Shown piece after piece: positions 34,867-43,608 of a DNA stretch of 64,000 nt. Source of the DNA: Arthrobacter tumbae (GTDB taxonomy: Bacteria; Actinomycetota; Actinomycetes; Actinomycetales; Micrococcaceae); contig NZ_JAFBCC010000001.1 of NCBI RefSeq assembly GCF_016907495.1, positions 124,001-188,000 of the forward strand, in the 5' to 3' direction. The translations under genes were made by a program, and so were the position numbers. Every line of letters begins with the position of its first letter. Position 1 is the first letter of the stretch. Below the pieces are notes generated by a model. It made no database searches and was not told where the DNA came from. It was given only the letters and a program-made list of their open reading frames with translations.

Positions 34867-36426
34867 ATGAGTTCGGAGGAGCAGTTTCCACACAGTGCCG
34901 GCAGGCGGGGTGATGGCGCACGGCTTTCGCTGACATCGGTGTGGGAAGGGTCGGCAGAGCCGGCTCCGGCGGGTCCCTATGGGCATGTCCATCTTCCGCC
35001 GACCGGCGGGTTTGACCTTCCCACTGCGGTGGACGCCCTGGTGCTGGTAAACGAGCTGCAATGCTGGGCGGAGGCGCAGAAGGCCAAGCTGGTGGACCGG
35101 ATTCGCGAGCACTATCTGGTGGAAGCCCACCTCGAGCAAGATACCGACGACGACGGCATCACCGTTGCGGAACAGTCCTCCTCGTGGGCTGCTGAGGAGG
35201 TTGGTACGGCTCTGCGCTTGCCTTCCAGCACGTCGAGGACCCTGGTGGAGCAGAGCCAACTACTCCTGGAGGAGTATTCGCGCACGTTCATCGGGCTTGA
35301 ATCCGGCAAGCTGTCGTGGCGGCATGCCGCCACTATCGTGGAGGAATGCGTCGGTGTCCCAGCTGATTCGGTGGTCCGGTTTGAGCAGGACCTTGTCGAG
35401 GTGGCTGAGCAGTCCACAGTCGCGAAGCTGACCCGGCGAGCCCGCGGACTGCGGGAGATCCTGCACCCGGAAGCTGCTCCGGTCCGCAAAACCCGTGCCG
35501 CTGCCGAACGCCGGGTCATCGTCGAGCCGGGTACTGACGGGATGGCCTGGCTGAGCGCCTACTTGCCGGCGGAACAGGCGTGCGGGATTTACAACCGGAT
35601 CGACGCCGGAGCCCGCGGACTCCAGGCACCAGAGGAGGGGCGCACTCTCGGCCAACTCCGTGCCGATGTCTTCACCGACCTGCTCACCCACACCTGTACC
35701 GGAGACATCAGCACGGGAACCGGGTTCCGTGGAATCGGAGCAACCGTCCACATCACCGTGCCCGCCCTCACCCTGCTGGACCAAATGCCAGGCGGCGGTG
35801 GTGAACGAGGAGCAGGCGGACGAGGAGCGGATCGGGGATCGACCGGCTTCATGGCTGGCGCCCGAGCCGGGAATGCTGAAAAAGGCCGCGTTGCGGGCGA
35901 TGGCTGGAACCCAATGCACGGCGAAGACGCAGACGAACATGGCATCACAGACGGGTACGGTCCCGCCGACGGTGACAGCAACGCTGATTCCGGAGCAAGG
36001 CTAGGCCGACCCGGCTACGCGGTGCTGGAGGGATACGGCCCGATCGACCCGGAGACCGCAGCACGTCTGGCCGGTCACGCACCCTCATTCACCCGGATTC
36101 TGACACACCCCGAAACCGGTGCGGCGCTCTCCATCGGCCGGGCCTCCTACCGGCCACCGAAACACCTCCAGGACTGGGTCCGAGCCCGGGACAAAACCTG
36201 CAGACATCCCGGCTGCAACCGGACGGCAAAAGCAACGGAAATCGACCACACCATCCCCTGGCACAAAGGCGGACGCACCGACCACCACAACCTTTCCTGC
36301 CTATGCGCCAAGCACCACATGCTCAAAACAAACGAGCACTGGGACTACAAGCAGCCCGAACCCGGCACCATCATCGCCATCTCACCAGCCGGCAAGACCT
36401 ACACCACCAGACCGCCGCCCTTCTAG
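34867..36426 (+). CDS. DUF222 (13E12-type) protein with C-terminal HNH endonuclease domain
   Basis: The 519-residue protein starts at the ATG at 34867. A DUF222 domain (~50-280; VDALVLVNELQCWAEAQKAKL, WRHAATIVEECVGVPA, MAWLSAYLPAEQACGIYNRI) is followed by a low-complexity Gly/Asp/Ala-rich linker. The HNH motif lies near the C-terminus: CRHPGCNRTAKATEIDHTIP followed by HNLSCLCAKHHMLK, with zinc cysteines and metal-binding His. This family occurs in many copies in Arthrobacter and Mycobacterium genomes; its biological role is unsettled, though a mobile or nuclease function is often suggested. A hairpin follows the stop. Confidence 0.9.
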   Translation: MSSEEQFPHSAGRRGDGARLSLTSVWEGSAEPAPAGPYGHVHLPPTGGFDLPTAVDALVLVNELQCWAEAQKAKLVDRIREHYLVEAHLEQDTDDDGITVAEQSSSWAAEEVGTALRLPSSTSRTLVEQSQLLLEEYSRTFIGLESGKLSWRHAATIVEECVGVPADSVVRFEQDLVEVAEQSTVAKLTRRARGLREILHPEAAPVRKTRAAAERRVIVEPGTDGMAWLSAYLPAEQACGIYNRIDAGARGLQAPEEGRTLGQLRADVFTDLLTHTCTGDISTGTGFRGIGATVHITVPALTLLDQMPGGGGERGAGGRGADRGSTGFMAGARAGNAEKGRVAGDGWNPMHGEDADEHGITDGYGPADGDSNADSGARLGRPGYAVLEGYGPIDPETAARLAGHAPSFTRILTHPETGAALSIGRASYRPPKHLQDWVRARDKTCRHPGCNRTAKATEIDHTIPWHKGGRTDHHNLSCLCAKHHMLKTNEHWDYKQPEPGTIIAISPAGKTYTTRPPPF

Positions 36427-36429
36427 ACA

Positions 36430-36448
36430 CCCGCACGGGAGGTGCGGG
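36430..36448 (+). terminator. Short hairpin after HNH gene
   Basis: CCCGCAC (36430-36436) and GTGCGGG (36442-36448) form a 7-bp stem with a 5-nt loop immediately after the stop. There is no T-run, so its strength is uncertain. Confidence 0.45.
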
Positions 36449-36544
36449 AAATCAGGCATTTGCGCTACTTCTCCCTCACGGGGAGTACCGTCGTCGTGCG
36501 TTCGCCGTGTTTCGTCCTGTCCGGACAGCGGACGTCCTTTGCCC

Positions 36545-36572
36545 TTGAACCGAACGCGATAGTAAGCATACT
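36545..36572 (+). promoter_or_regulatory. Putative promoter of the DUF2795 gene
   Basis: TTGAAC (36545-36550) and CATACT (36567-36572) are separated by 16 nt and lie ~45 nt upstream of the start codon, which has its own GAAAGGGA ribosome site. Confidence 0.45.
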
Positions 36573-36616
36573 GTTGATTCTGGTTCTACCGACTGCAGCG
36601 AACGAAAGGGAATACC

Positions 36617-36808
36617 ATGGCAGATTCACCCAGCCCCATCGACATCCAAAAAGCCCTCGGCGGCGTCAGCTACCCTGCCCGGAAAGACGATCTCGTCAAC
36701 AACGCTGAGACTTCCGGTGCAGACGGGGCTGTCCTCGACGCGCTCCGGGGCATCCCCGATCAGGAGTACGAATCTCCCGCTGATGTGAGCAAGGCCGTCT
36801 CGGAGTAG
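36617..36808 (+). CDS. Small DUF2795 protein
   Basis: This 63-residue protein starts at ATG 36617 behind GAAAGGGAATACC. SPIDIQKALGGVSYPARKDDLVNNA and DGAVLDALRGIPDQEYESPADVSKAV match the DUF2795 pattern (a short helical fold with an L..I.D..Y.S..DV ending). The family is abundant in actinobacteria and has no assigned function. It appears monocistronic behind its own promoter-like sequence. Confidence 0.85.
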   Translation: MADSPSPIDIQKALGGVSYPARKDDLVNNAETSGADGAVLDALRGIPDQEYESPADVSKAVSE

Positions 36809-36882
36809 GTCGGGATCCGGAACTTCAGGTTCACCGATATCACGCGCACAGACACAGCCATCCTGGACCGCGGCGCTGGACC

Positions 36883-37665
36883 CTAGCTCGCGACCTGCAG
36901 CGACATGATCATCCGTCGGATCTGGTCGAAGTCCTCCTGGTCAAACCGCTTCTGTGCCTCAGCGATGGTTGCAAAGGATTCCGTCCGCGAACCAACCTGA
37001 GTCGGATCCAGTGCCCGAAGCTGGATGGAGTCACCGAAGGAATAGAGGCCGATGTGCTCCGGGCCCTGAACCGTGTTGTTCAGGACGCACGCCGCTCCAT
37101 CAGCTCCGCCCACCATGTCGGTCACCCCGTATGAGCTGAAGAACCGGTAACCCTGGATGAGTCGCACCACAAAGCGAGGCTCGATGGAGCCTTCTGCCTC
37201 TGCTGTCGATGGGAGATCAACCGGCTCACTGGTGAGAACAATGTAGGGGCTTGCTGCATCCGCACCGCATTCCTCCGACGGGGAGACTATTCGGGTGTGC
37301 AGCTCTGCCATGCTGACGCCCTCAGCGTTGGACACGTCGAAGTGCAGGCCCCCCTCGCTGAACCCCTCACCCGGATCTTCGATGGGCTCCACTGTCCAGT
37401 TCTCGGGCACCTCGAAACTGACTTGCCTCTGTTCGTCGGTGAAAGCCGTCCATCCATCCCCCGGCGCCGGCCTTTCCGGAAGCATGGGGATCGCAACGGG
37501 TGTAGGGGCGGCACTCGCCGAAGCGGAACCCTCAGGCGTTGCGCTCGCAGCGGGACTGGCGGGCGGACGATCGCCAACAACGAAGTCGTCACAGCCCGTG
37601 ACGGCGACCGAAACGGCGAGAACCAGAACAGCACCCACCAGGCGGGGTCCAACCGTTCGTGTCAT
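36883..37665 (-). CDS. Hypothetical lipoprotein
   Basis: The protein has 260 residues from the ATG at 37663-37665 with AAAGGA upstream. A typical lipoprotein signal ends in VTGC (Cys25), followed by a Pro/Ala/Ser/Glu linker of ~40 residues. The folded part begins GDGWTAFTDEQRQVSFEVPENWTVEPI, a pattern seen in surface lipoproteins with a PsbP/LpqN-like fold. I do not recognise a function. Only one further Cys pair (SEECGADAA, AACVLNN) could form a disulfide. It is divergent from the hydrolase gene at 37762. Confidence 0.75.
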   Translation of the reverse strand: MTRTVGPRLVGAVLVLAVSVAVTGCDDFVVGDRPPASPAASATPEGSASASAAPTPVAIPMLPERPAPGDGWTAFTDEQRQVSFEVPENWTVEPIEDPGEGFSEGGLHFDVSNAEGVSMAELHTRIVSPSEECGADAASPYIVLTSEPVDLPSTAEAEGSIEPRFVVRLIQGYRFFSSYGVTDMVGGADGAACVLNNTVQGPEHIGLYSFGDSIQLRALDPTQVGSRTESFATIAEAQKRFDQEDFDQIRRMIMSLQVAS

Positions 37666-37761
37666 ATTCAATCCTTTCGAATGACCCGTGATGCCCACTC
37701 TATGCAGTGAAGCACGTCACTGAGGAGACATCCGCGGCCGGAGCGGCGCAGAATCACTTCC

Positions 37762-38658
37762 ATGAAGCGTTTTATCGACACGTCCCTGGGATCAGTCGCG
37801 GTGCGCATACGCCCGGCTAGTTCCAGCACTCGAATTCCACCGGATAGCCCGCCGTGGGTCCTCCTGCATGGCGCTTCGGGTTCCTGGCGTACTTTCCGCG
37901 AACTGGCACGCAACGGAGCCCTGCCGGACACGGGTGATCTGGTCATCATCGACCTGCCGGGCTGGGGCAACTCCCCCGGCAGCCGTCTGCCCTTCACGGT
38001 TGAGCAGCAGAGCAGCGCCGTCGTCGAAGTACTGAGGGCCCTCGGCTACCGGTCCTGGTACCTCTTCGGGCATTCGATGGGAGCAGTTCTCGCGCTGGAC
38101 ATTGCGGCGTCGCATCCGGAAGAAACTCACGCCGTCGTTGCTCTCTCCCCCACCGCACTGACAGCCGTCGCGGCGCTGAACCACCCGCTCCGCCATCCAG
38201 CCATGGCACCGCTTCTCGGGATGTGCGGGCTCATGTTCATTCTGCGGGCGCTCGGACGATCCGCTCCAGCTCTGTTGCGCACCGTGGAGCGCGCGGGACT
38301 GCTCCGGCTCGTCCTTCGCCCTTTCTTCGCTCATCCTTCCGTCCTGCCGCGCCAGGTGTTCGCCGACCTGGCGCTCGATGCACGGCCGGCATCCTTCCTG
38401 GCTGCAGCACATGCCCTGAGAAAGTACGACGCCGGCACCTGGCACTCGATCAGCGCCCCCACAGTTCTGGTTAGAGGCAACAAGGACATCTTCACACCGC
38501 CGGACGAACTGCGTGCCCTTGCTGCCCTCATCCCACATGCTCACCGTGTGGTGCTGGACGACACCGGACACTTCGCGCATATCGAAGATGCAACCGGAAC
38601 GGCCGGGTTGATGACGGCGCTACGTGCGGCTTCCCAAACCCTGGATGCTCTTGACTGA
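37762..38658 (+). CDS. Alpha/beta-hydrolase
   Basis: This 298-residue protein starts at ATG 37762. The oxyanion-region motif is LLHGASGSWRTF, the nucleophile elbow GHSMGAVLALDIAASHPE, the acid lies in VRGNKDIFTPPDEL and the catalytic His in DDTGHFAHIEDA. Between core and cap a hydrophobic stretch (LLGMCGLMFILRAL) could contact a lipidic substrate. The substrate is not predictable. Its last 39 bp overlap the 3' end of the cysteine desulfurase gene on the other strand. Confidence 0.9.
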   Translation: MKRFIDTSLGSVAVRIRPASSSTRIPPDSPPWVLLHGASGSWRTFRELARNGALPDTGDLVIIDLPGWGNSPGSRLPFTVEQQSSAVVEVLRALGYRSWYLFGHSMGAVLALDIAASHPEETHAVVALSPTALTAVAALNHPLRHPAMAPLLGMCGLMFILRALGRSAPALLRTVERAGLLRLVLRPFFAHPSVLPRQVFADLALDARPASFLAAAHALRKYDAGTWHSISAPTVLVRGNKDIFTPPDELRALAALIPHAHRVVLDDTGHFAHIEDATGTAGLMTALRAASQTLDALD

Positions 38659-39768
38659 AGAGACAACCGCACGGGCGGCGAGCGCAATCTCGGCATCACT
38701 CGTTGCGGCCGTCCACGATAGCCGCAGTGCTGTCTGCGCGACATCGGGTTCCAGGCCCAGTGCAAGCAAAACCGCCGAGGGTTCACTGGCACCCGCCGCA
38801 CAGGCCGAACCACTTGAGGACACGACGCCGGCGCGCTCGAGTTCAAGCAGGATCGCCTCACCGTTGGCACCTGGAAAACAAAACGAGGCGACATTCGGCA
38901 GCCGTTGCTCCCGATGACCGGTCAGGAGGGCACTCTCGACGCCATTGAGCACTGCGCTGATCAGATGATCACGCCGGGCCACCGACCCCGCGGTATTTTC
39001 CGTACGCTCCTGCTGAGCGAGCTGCAACGCAGTCGCCATGGCCACCGCGCCCGCCACGTTCTCGGTACCTGACCGCTTCCCCCGCTCCTGCCCGCCTCCA
39101 TGAACGAGGGGCTCCAGCGGAAGACGGGAGCGAACAAAAAGGACGCCACAGCCCTTCGGCGCACCGAGCTTATGACCTGAAATGCTCAGGGCGTCCACAC
39201 CGAGCTCCGCGGTGTTCAGCGACAGCCATCCCGCAGCCTGCACTGCATCGGTGTGAAAGGAAACCCCCTGCTCCCGGCAGATCGACGCCAACGCAGGAAT
39301 TGACTGCACTGTGCCCACCTCGTTGTTCGCGTACATGATCGTGCACAGCGTGGTCTCTTCCGTGAGCGAAGCGCGGAGAGTCCCTTCCTCCACCAGGCCC
39401 TCCGCCGTCACGGGAAGAAGGGTGATCCGGAAGCCGTGGAACCGCTGCAGATAGTCCAGCGTTTCGAGAACGGCGGGATGTTCGATCGCCGACGCAACAA
39501 TATGTTTGGCCTTGGGACGGGCCAGGGAAATGCCCTTGATCGCCAGATTGTCCGCTTCGGTACCGCCCGAGGTGAAGACGACGTCGTTCGGTTTGCAGTT
39601 GAGTTCCCTGGCCACCAGCCGGCGTGCGTAGTCGAGAGCGCGCGCGGCCGATTCACCGACCGTATGGGAACTCGAAGGATTGCCATAGTCGGTGGTGAGC
39701 AGCGGCCACATCGCTTCAAGCACCTCCCGGCGAACCGGTGTGGTGGCCGCAGCATCGAGGTAAATCAC
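38620..39768 (-). CDS. Cysteine desulfurase (NifS/IscS-like) of the NAD operon
   Basis: This 382-residue protein starts at a GTG that overlaps the nadC stop as GTGA. It removes sulfur from cysteine through PLP. The N-terminus MIYLDAAATTPV is diagnostic; the PLP Lys lies in SISGHKLGAPKGCGVLFV and the catalytic Cys region is GVVSSSGSACAAGASEPS. Position at the end of nadABC suggests it builds the 4Fe-4S cluster of NadA, as for Bacillus NifS (inference from context). A general IscS role cannot be excluded. Its 3' end overlaps the convergent hydrolase gene by 39 bp. Confidence 0.95.
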   Translation of the reverse strand: MIYLDAAATTPVRREVLEAMWPLLTTDYGNPSSSHTVGESAARALDYARRLVARELNCKPNDVVFTSGGTEADNLAIKGISLARPKAKHIVASAIEHPAVLETLDYLQRFHGFRITLLPVTAEGLVEEGTLRASLTEETTLCTIMYANNEVGTVQSIPALASICREQGVSFHTDAVQAAGWLSLNTAELGVDALSISGHKLGAPKGCGVLFVRSRLPLEPLVHGGGQERGKRSGTENVAGAVAMATALQLAQQERTENTAGSVARRDHLISAVLNGVESALLTGHREQRLPNVASFCFPGANGEAILLELERAGVVSSSGSACAAGASEPSAVLLALGLEPDVAQTALRLSWTAATSDAEIALAARAVVSSVKSIQGLGSRT

Positions 39769-40694
39769 CGCACGCCGCCCAACATGCTTTGGCTGGAGCC
39801 GGAACCCTGCGCAGGCACAGGCGTACCGATACGGATGTCCAGCCCGAGATCCAACGCCTGAACGCTGTGGGTCAGCGCTCCGGACGAGATGATATCGACG
39901 CCGGTGTGCGCAATAGCGCCGATCGTCTCCAGCCGGACGTTGCCGCTGGCCTCCACCAGGGCGCGCCCCGCGACCTGCTTCACGCCGCTTGCCAGGTCCT
40001 CAAGGCTGAAGTTATCCAGCATGATCGTGTCGACGCCCGCGGCCAGCACCGGCTCGATCTGATCGAGCCGGTCAACCTCCACCTCGAAATGGACGGTATG
40101 CGGCAAACGGCCCCGCGCGGCCCGGAGTGCCTCCGTCAGGCCGATTGCACCGCCCTGGGTCAGTACCGCAAGGTGGTTGTCCTTGGCCATCACTGCATCG
40201 GACAGGCTGAAGCGATGATTGGTCCCTCCGCCGCAGCGCACCGCCAGGCGTTCCAGGATGCGAAGTCCGGGAGTGGTCTTGCGGGTATCGACGACGCGCG
40301 CACCTGTCCCTGCAACCTCCGCAACATAGCGTCCGGTGAGCGTAGCGATACCGCTCAGCCGCTGCGCCAGATTCAGTGCCACCCGCTCAGCCGTGAGGAC
40401 GGACCGGGCGGGACCGGACACTGCGGCCAGCGCAGCGCCGGCGACGAACGCGTCACCGTCCCGCACACTGAAGGTGACCCGGATCCGAGGGTCGGTCAGA
40501 CGCATGGCGGCCTCGATGACCTGCTCTCCGCAGAAGACGCCGGGTTCGCGCGCCATGACGACCGCTTCAGCCTGTGCCTCTTCCGGAATGAGTGCCTGGG
40601 AGGTTATGTCTCCCCATGGCGCGTCTTCGGCGAGCGCGGCAGCAACAATGCGGTCGACGTCGGCCGCGGATGGTTTGACCAGGGCAAAGTTCAC
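39765..40694 (-). CDS. nadC: Nicotinate-nucleotide pyrophosphorylase (carboxylating), quinolinate phosphoribosyltransferase
   Basis: The protein has 309 residues from the GTG at 40692-40694 (first residues MNFALVKPSAADVDRIV as translated), overlapping the nadB stop by 4 nt. It converts quinolinate and PRPP to nicotinate mononucleotide. Signatures are EDAPWGDITSQALI, ERVALNLAQRLSGIATLT, DTRKTTPGLRILERLAVRCG followed by GGTNHRFSLSDAVMAKDNHL, and the barrel-end DTIMLDNFSLEDL and VEASGNVRLETI. It is the third enzyme of the de novo NAD route in this operon and overlaps the desulfurase start. Confidence 0.96.
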   Translation of the reverse strand: MNFALVKPSAADVDRIVAAALAEDAPWGDITSQALIPEEAQAEAVVMAREPGVFCGEQVIEAAMRLTDPRIRVTFSVRDGDAFVAGAALAAVSGPARSVLTAERVALNLAQRLSGIATLTGRYVAEVAGTGARVVDTRKTTPGLRILERLAVRCGGGTNHRFSLSDAVMAKDNHLAVLTQGGAIGLTEALRAARGRLPHTVHFEVEVDRLDQIEPVLAAGVDTIMLDNFSLEDLASGVKQVAGRALVEASGNVRLETIGAIAHTGVDIISSGALTHSVQALDLGLDIRIGTPVPAQGSGSSQSMLGGVR

Positions 40695-42232
40695 AGGGCT
40701 CTCCTCAGGATGATGGGGCTGCCCTTCCGGGCGGACGTGCCGGGAAAATCGGCTCGGTAGTGCGCTCCACGTGACTCTGTGCGTGCCAGCGCTGACGCTG
40801 CGAGGAGCCTGGAACCGAGCAGCAGGTTCGCGGTCTCCCGCTCGGCGACGGAGGATCCGTTCGAATGCCACTCGGCGAGTTGCTTCGAGGCGATGCGGAG
40901 CCCCGCATCCTCACGCAGGATGGAGACGTGGTCGGACATCACCCGCTGCATGTCGGCACGGGCGGCGCGCACCGGACCAGGCGCCAGGCTCAGCGTGTCG
41001 GCGTCGACAGTCGGCCACGGTGCGCGTTCTGCAACGATCGCTTCCGCAGCCCGCGCGCCGAATACCAGCCCCTCCAGCAGGGAGTTGGACGCCAACCGGT
41101 TGGCCCCGTGTACCCCGGTTCGGGCAACCTCCCCGACGCCGTACAGTCCGGGCACGGACGTCCGTCCGGCGGTATCCGTCCACACGCCGCCCATCCAGTA
41201 GTGGGCAGCAGGGACAACCGGCAGGGGATTCCGTGCCCAGTCGAACCCTGCCTGCGCAGTCACAGCGTTCAACGTGGGAAACCGCCGTATGAGGAAGTCC
41301 GCACCAAGCTTCGTCGCATCGAGGAATACTTCTTCCCCTCCCGTCCGCGCGAGATGCAGTGCAATGCTGCGGGAAACGACATCCCGCGGCGCCAGCTCAC
41401 CGGCAGGATGATAATCAGCCATGAACCGGCGCCCGGAGGCGTCCCTCAGCACCGCGCCTTCCCCACGCACCGCCTCGGAAATGAGCGGATGCCCGGCGAC
41501 GTTCAGCGCTGTCGGGTGGAACTGGAAAAACTCGAGGTCGGCCACCGCCGCACCCGCCCGCCAGGCTGCAGCGACGCCGTCACCGGTGGCCACGGACGGA
41601 TTGGTGCTGTGCGCGAAAAGCCCTCCCGCACCACCTGTCGCAAGCACAACGGAGTCAGCCGAAACCACCCGCTGGTGACCGTCACGTACGACGACGGCGC
41701 CGCTCACCTTCCCGTTTTCCCTCACGAGGTCGGCGGCGAAAGCGTGTTCCCACACGCTGATGCCGGGATCCGCCTGAGCGGCACGGATGAGCGGAGCAGC
41801 GATTCCCGCGCCCGTGGCATCACCGCCGATATGCAGAATCCGCGCGGCCGTGTGCGCGGCTTCCCGGCCGACTGCAAAGCCTCCATCCGGAGCCCGGTCG
41901 AAGAGCGTTCCGAGGTCGACCAGCCTTCCTATCTGAGCGGATGCCTCGGAACAGAGAATGCGCGCGGCCCGTCCGTCGGAGTGCCCGGCACCCGCAGCAA
42001 GGGTGTCAGTCACATGCGACTCGATGCTGTCGGGATCCGGACCCGGGGGGAGTTGACCCACCTGGTCCCGCCCGGGAAGTACTGCCGCAATGCCGCCCTG
42101 TGCGTACCAGGTGTTGCTCTGGGCAAGCGCACCCTTGGCCAGAACCGTGACCTGGATGTCCGACCGCCGGCGCAATTCAAGCGCCGTATACAGCCCCGCG
42201 ATGCCGCTGCCGATCACCAGGGCGGTAGTCAC
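40691..42232 (-). CDS. nadB: L-aspartate oxidase
   Basis: This 513-residue flavoprotein starts at a GTG overlapping the nadA stop as GTGA. It oxidises aspartate to iminoaspartate. The FAD motif is ALVIGSGIAGLYTALELR, followed by QSNTWYAQGGIAAVL, VLATGGAGGLFAHSTNP and the succinate-dehydrogenase-like EFFQFHPTAL. RGEGAVLRDASGRRFM and HYWMGGVWTDTAGRTSVPGL are also conserved, and the C-terminal helical domain is shortened relative to SdhA. Iminoaspartate passes to NadA. Confidence 0.96.
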   Translation of the reverse strand: MTTALVIGSGIAGLYTALELRRRSDIQVTVLAKGALAQSNTWYAQGGIAAVLPGRDQVGQLPPGPDPDSIESHVTDTLAAGAGHSDGRAARILCSEASAQIGRLVDLGTLFDRAPDGGFAVGREAAHTAARILHIGGDATGAGIAAPLIRAAQADPGISVWEHAFAADLVRENGKVSGAVVVRDGHQRVVSADSVVLATGGAGGLFAHSTNPSVATGDGVAAAWRAGAAVADLEFFQFHPTALNVAGHPLISEAVRGEGAVLRDASGRRFMADYHPAGELAPRDVVSRSIALHLARTGGEEVFLDATKLGADFLIRRFPTLNAVTAQAGFDWARNPLPVVPAAHYWMGGVWTDTAGRTSVPGLYGVGEVARTGVHGANRLASNSLLEGLVFGARAAEAIVAERAPWPTVDADTLSLAPGPVRAARADMQRVMSDHVSILREDAGLRIASKQLAEWHSNGSSVAERETANLLLGSRLLAASALARTESRGAHYRADFPGTSARKGSPIILRRAL

Positions 42233-43530
42233 GGTTTGGCCGCCAGCATTCTTTCGAGCGCTACCCGTGCAACCTCCGCCACCTCGGAGTCAACCACGAT
42301 CTGGTTGTGGACAACTCCTGCCACCAGCCCCTCAAGCACCCAGGCCAGGTAGCCCGGATGAATCCGGTACATGGTCGAGCACGGGCAGATGACCGGGTCC
42401 AAGCAGAAGATGGTGTGCTCGGGATGCTCAGCGGCAAGCCTGTTCACCATGTTGATCTCCGTACCCACCGCGAACACCGTGCCCGGATCTGCCGCAGCGA
42501 TTGCCTTCCGGATGTAGTCCGTTGATCCGGCTTCGTCCGCCGCGTCCACGACGGGCATGGGGCATTCCGGGTGCACGATGACCCTGACCCCGGGGTAGTC
42601 AGCCCGCGCCTTCTCGATCTGGTCGACGGTGAAACGCTTGTGGACGGAGCAGAAGCCGTGCCAGAGGATGACTCGTGAATCGAGCAGTTCCTGCTCGGTG
42701 TTGCCGCCCAGCACCTTGCGCGGATTCCACATGGGCATCTGGTCGAGCGGCACGCCCATAGCCTTGGCTGTGTTGCGGCCCAGGTGCTGATCCGGGAAGA
42801 AAAGCACACGCTGGCCCCGCTCGAACGCCCACTCAAGCACTGTCGCAGCGTTCGATGAGGTGCAGACGATGCCGCCGTAGCGGCCGCAGAATGCTTTGAG
42901 CGCTGCCGAGGAATTCATGTAGGTGACCGGGATGACCGGCTGGCGACCGGCGTCGTCGGGCTCTGTTCCGAAGAGCTCCTCGAGCTGTTCCCAGCAATCC
43001 GTCACCGAGTCGGCGTCCGCCATGTCCGCCATCGAACAGCCGGCCGCAAGGTTCGGCAGGATGACGCTCTGGTCGGGACGGGACAGAATGTCAGCAGTTT
43101 CCGCCATGAAATGCACGCCGCAGAACACAATAGCTTCGGCGTCCGGCCTGGTCAGCGCCGCATTGGCAAGCTGGAAGGAATCACCCACGAAGTCGGCGTG
43201 CCTGACGACCTCGTCCCGCTGGTAGAAATGGCCGAGGATGACAAGGCGCTCGCCCATCGCTTCCTTGGCTGCAAGGATCCGAGCTTCGAGCTCCGCCTCA
43301 CCGGCGAGCTGATATTCCTCGGGAAGTACCCCTTGCCGGGGCGTCGAGACCGGCGCCGTGTCTTTCATCGAAGCGCCGGGGCCATAGTCCGGGCCCTGAC
43401 CGGGACCGGCGGGAACGTCGAATTCCCACGGTCCCCTCGCGAGGTCCGGACTGCAGCTACTCCCCTGGGCAACAGACCGCTCGGCGTCCTGGCGGGACAT
43501 GAGCTGAATGGCGGTATTAATGCTCGTCAT
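42229..43530 (-). CDS. nadA: Quinolinate synthase
   Basis: This 433-residue protein starts at ATG 43528-43530 with GGGAGA upstream. It condenses iminoaspartate with dihydroxyacetone phosphate using a 4Fe-4S cluster. Family signatures are VILGHFYQRDEVVRHADFVG, DSFQLANAAL, VFCGVHFMAETADILSRPDQ, VTYMNSSAALKAFCG and IVCTSSNAATVLEWA, FFPDQHLGRNTA, IVHPECPMPVVDAADEAGST and a final CLDPVICPCSTMYRIHP. Cluster cysteines are among these. The ~60-residue N-terminal extension is usual for the long actinobacterial type. It is the first biosynthetic gene after nrtR. Confidence 0.96.
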   Translation of the reverse strand: MTSINTAIQLMSRQDAERSVAQGSSCSPDLARGPWEFDVPAGPGQGPDYGPGASMKDTAPVSTPRQGVLPEEYQLAGEAELEARILAAKEAMGERLVILGHFYQRDEVVRHADFVGDSFQLANAALTRPDAEAIVFCGVHFMAETADILSRPDQSVILPNLAAGCSMADMADADSVTDCWEQLEELFGTEPDDAGRQPVIPVTYMNSSAALKAFCGRYGGIVCTSSNAATVLEWAFERGQRVLFFPDQHLGRNTAKAMGVPLDQMPMWNPRKVLGGNTEQELLDSRVILWHGFCSVHKRFTVDQIEKARADYPGVRVIVHPECPMPVVDAADEAGSTDYIRKAIAAADPGTVFAVGTEINMVNRLAAEHPEHTIFCLDPVICPCSTMYRIHPGYLAWVLEGLVAGVVHNQIVVDSEVAEVARVALERMLAAKP

Positions 43531-43608
43531 GGGATTCTCCCTGATAGAAACGGGCTCCGGTGAGCCGGTGGTGGTTCGGTGGGGTGTTTGGTGGGTAGGG
43601 GCGTGGCT

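Noticed and set aside
40865-42352. 495-codon plus-strand open frame opposite nadB
   Set aside because: Antisense shadow of nadB with no recognisable domain.
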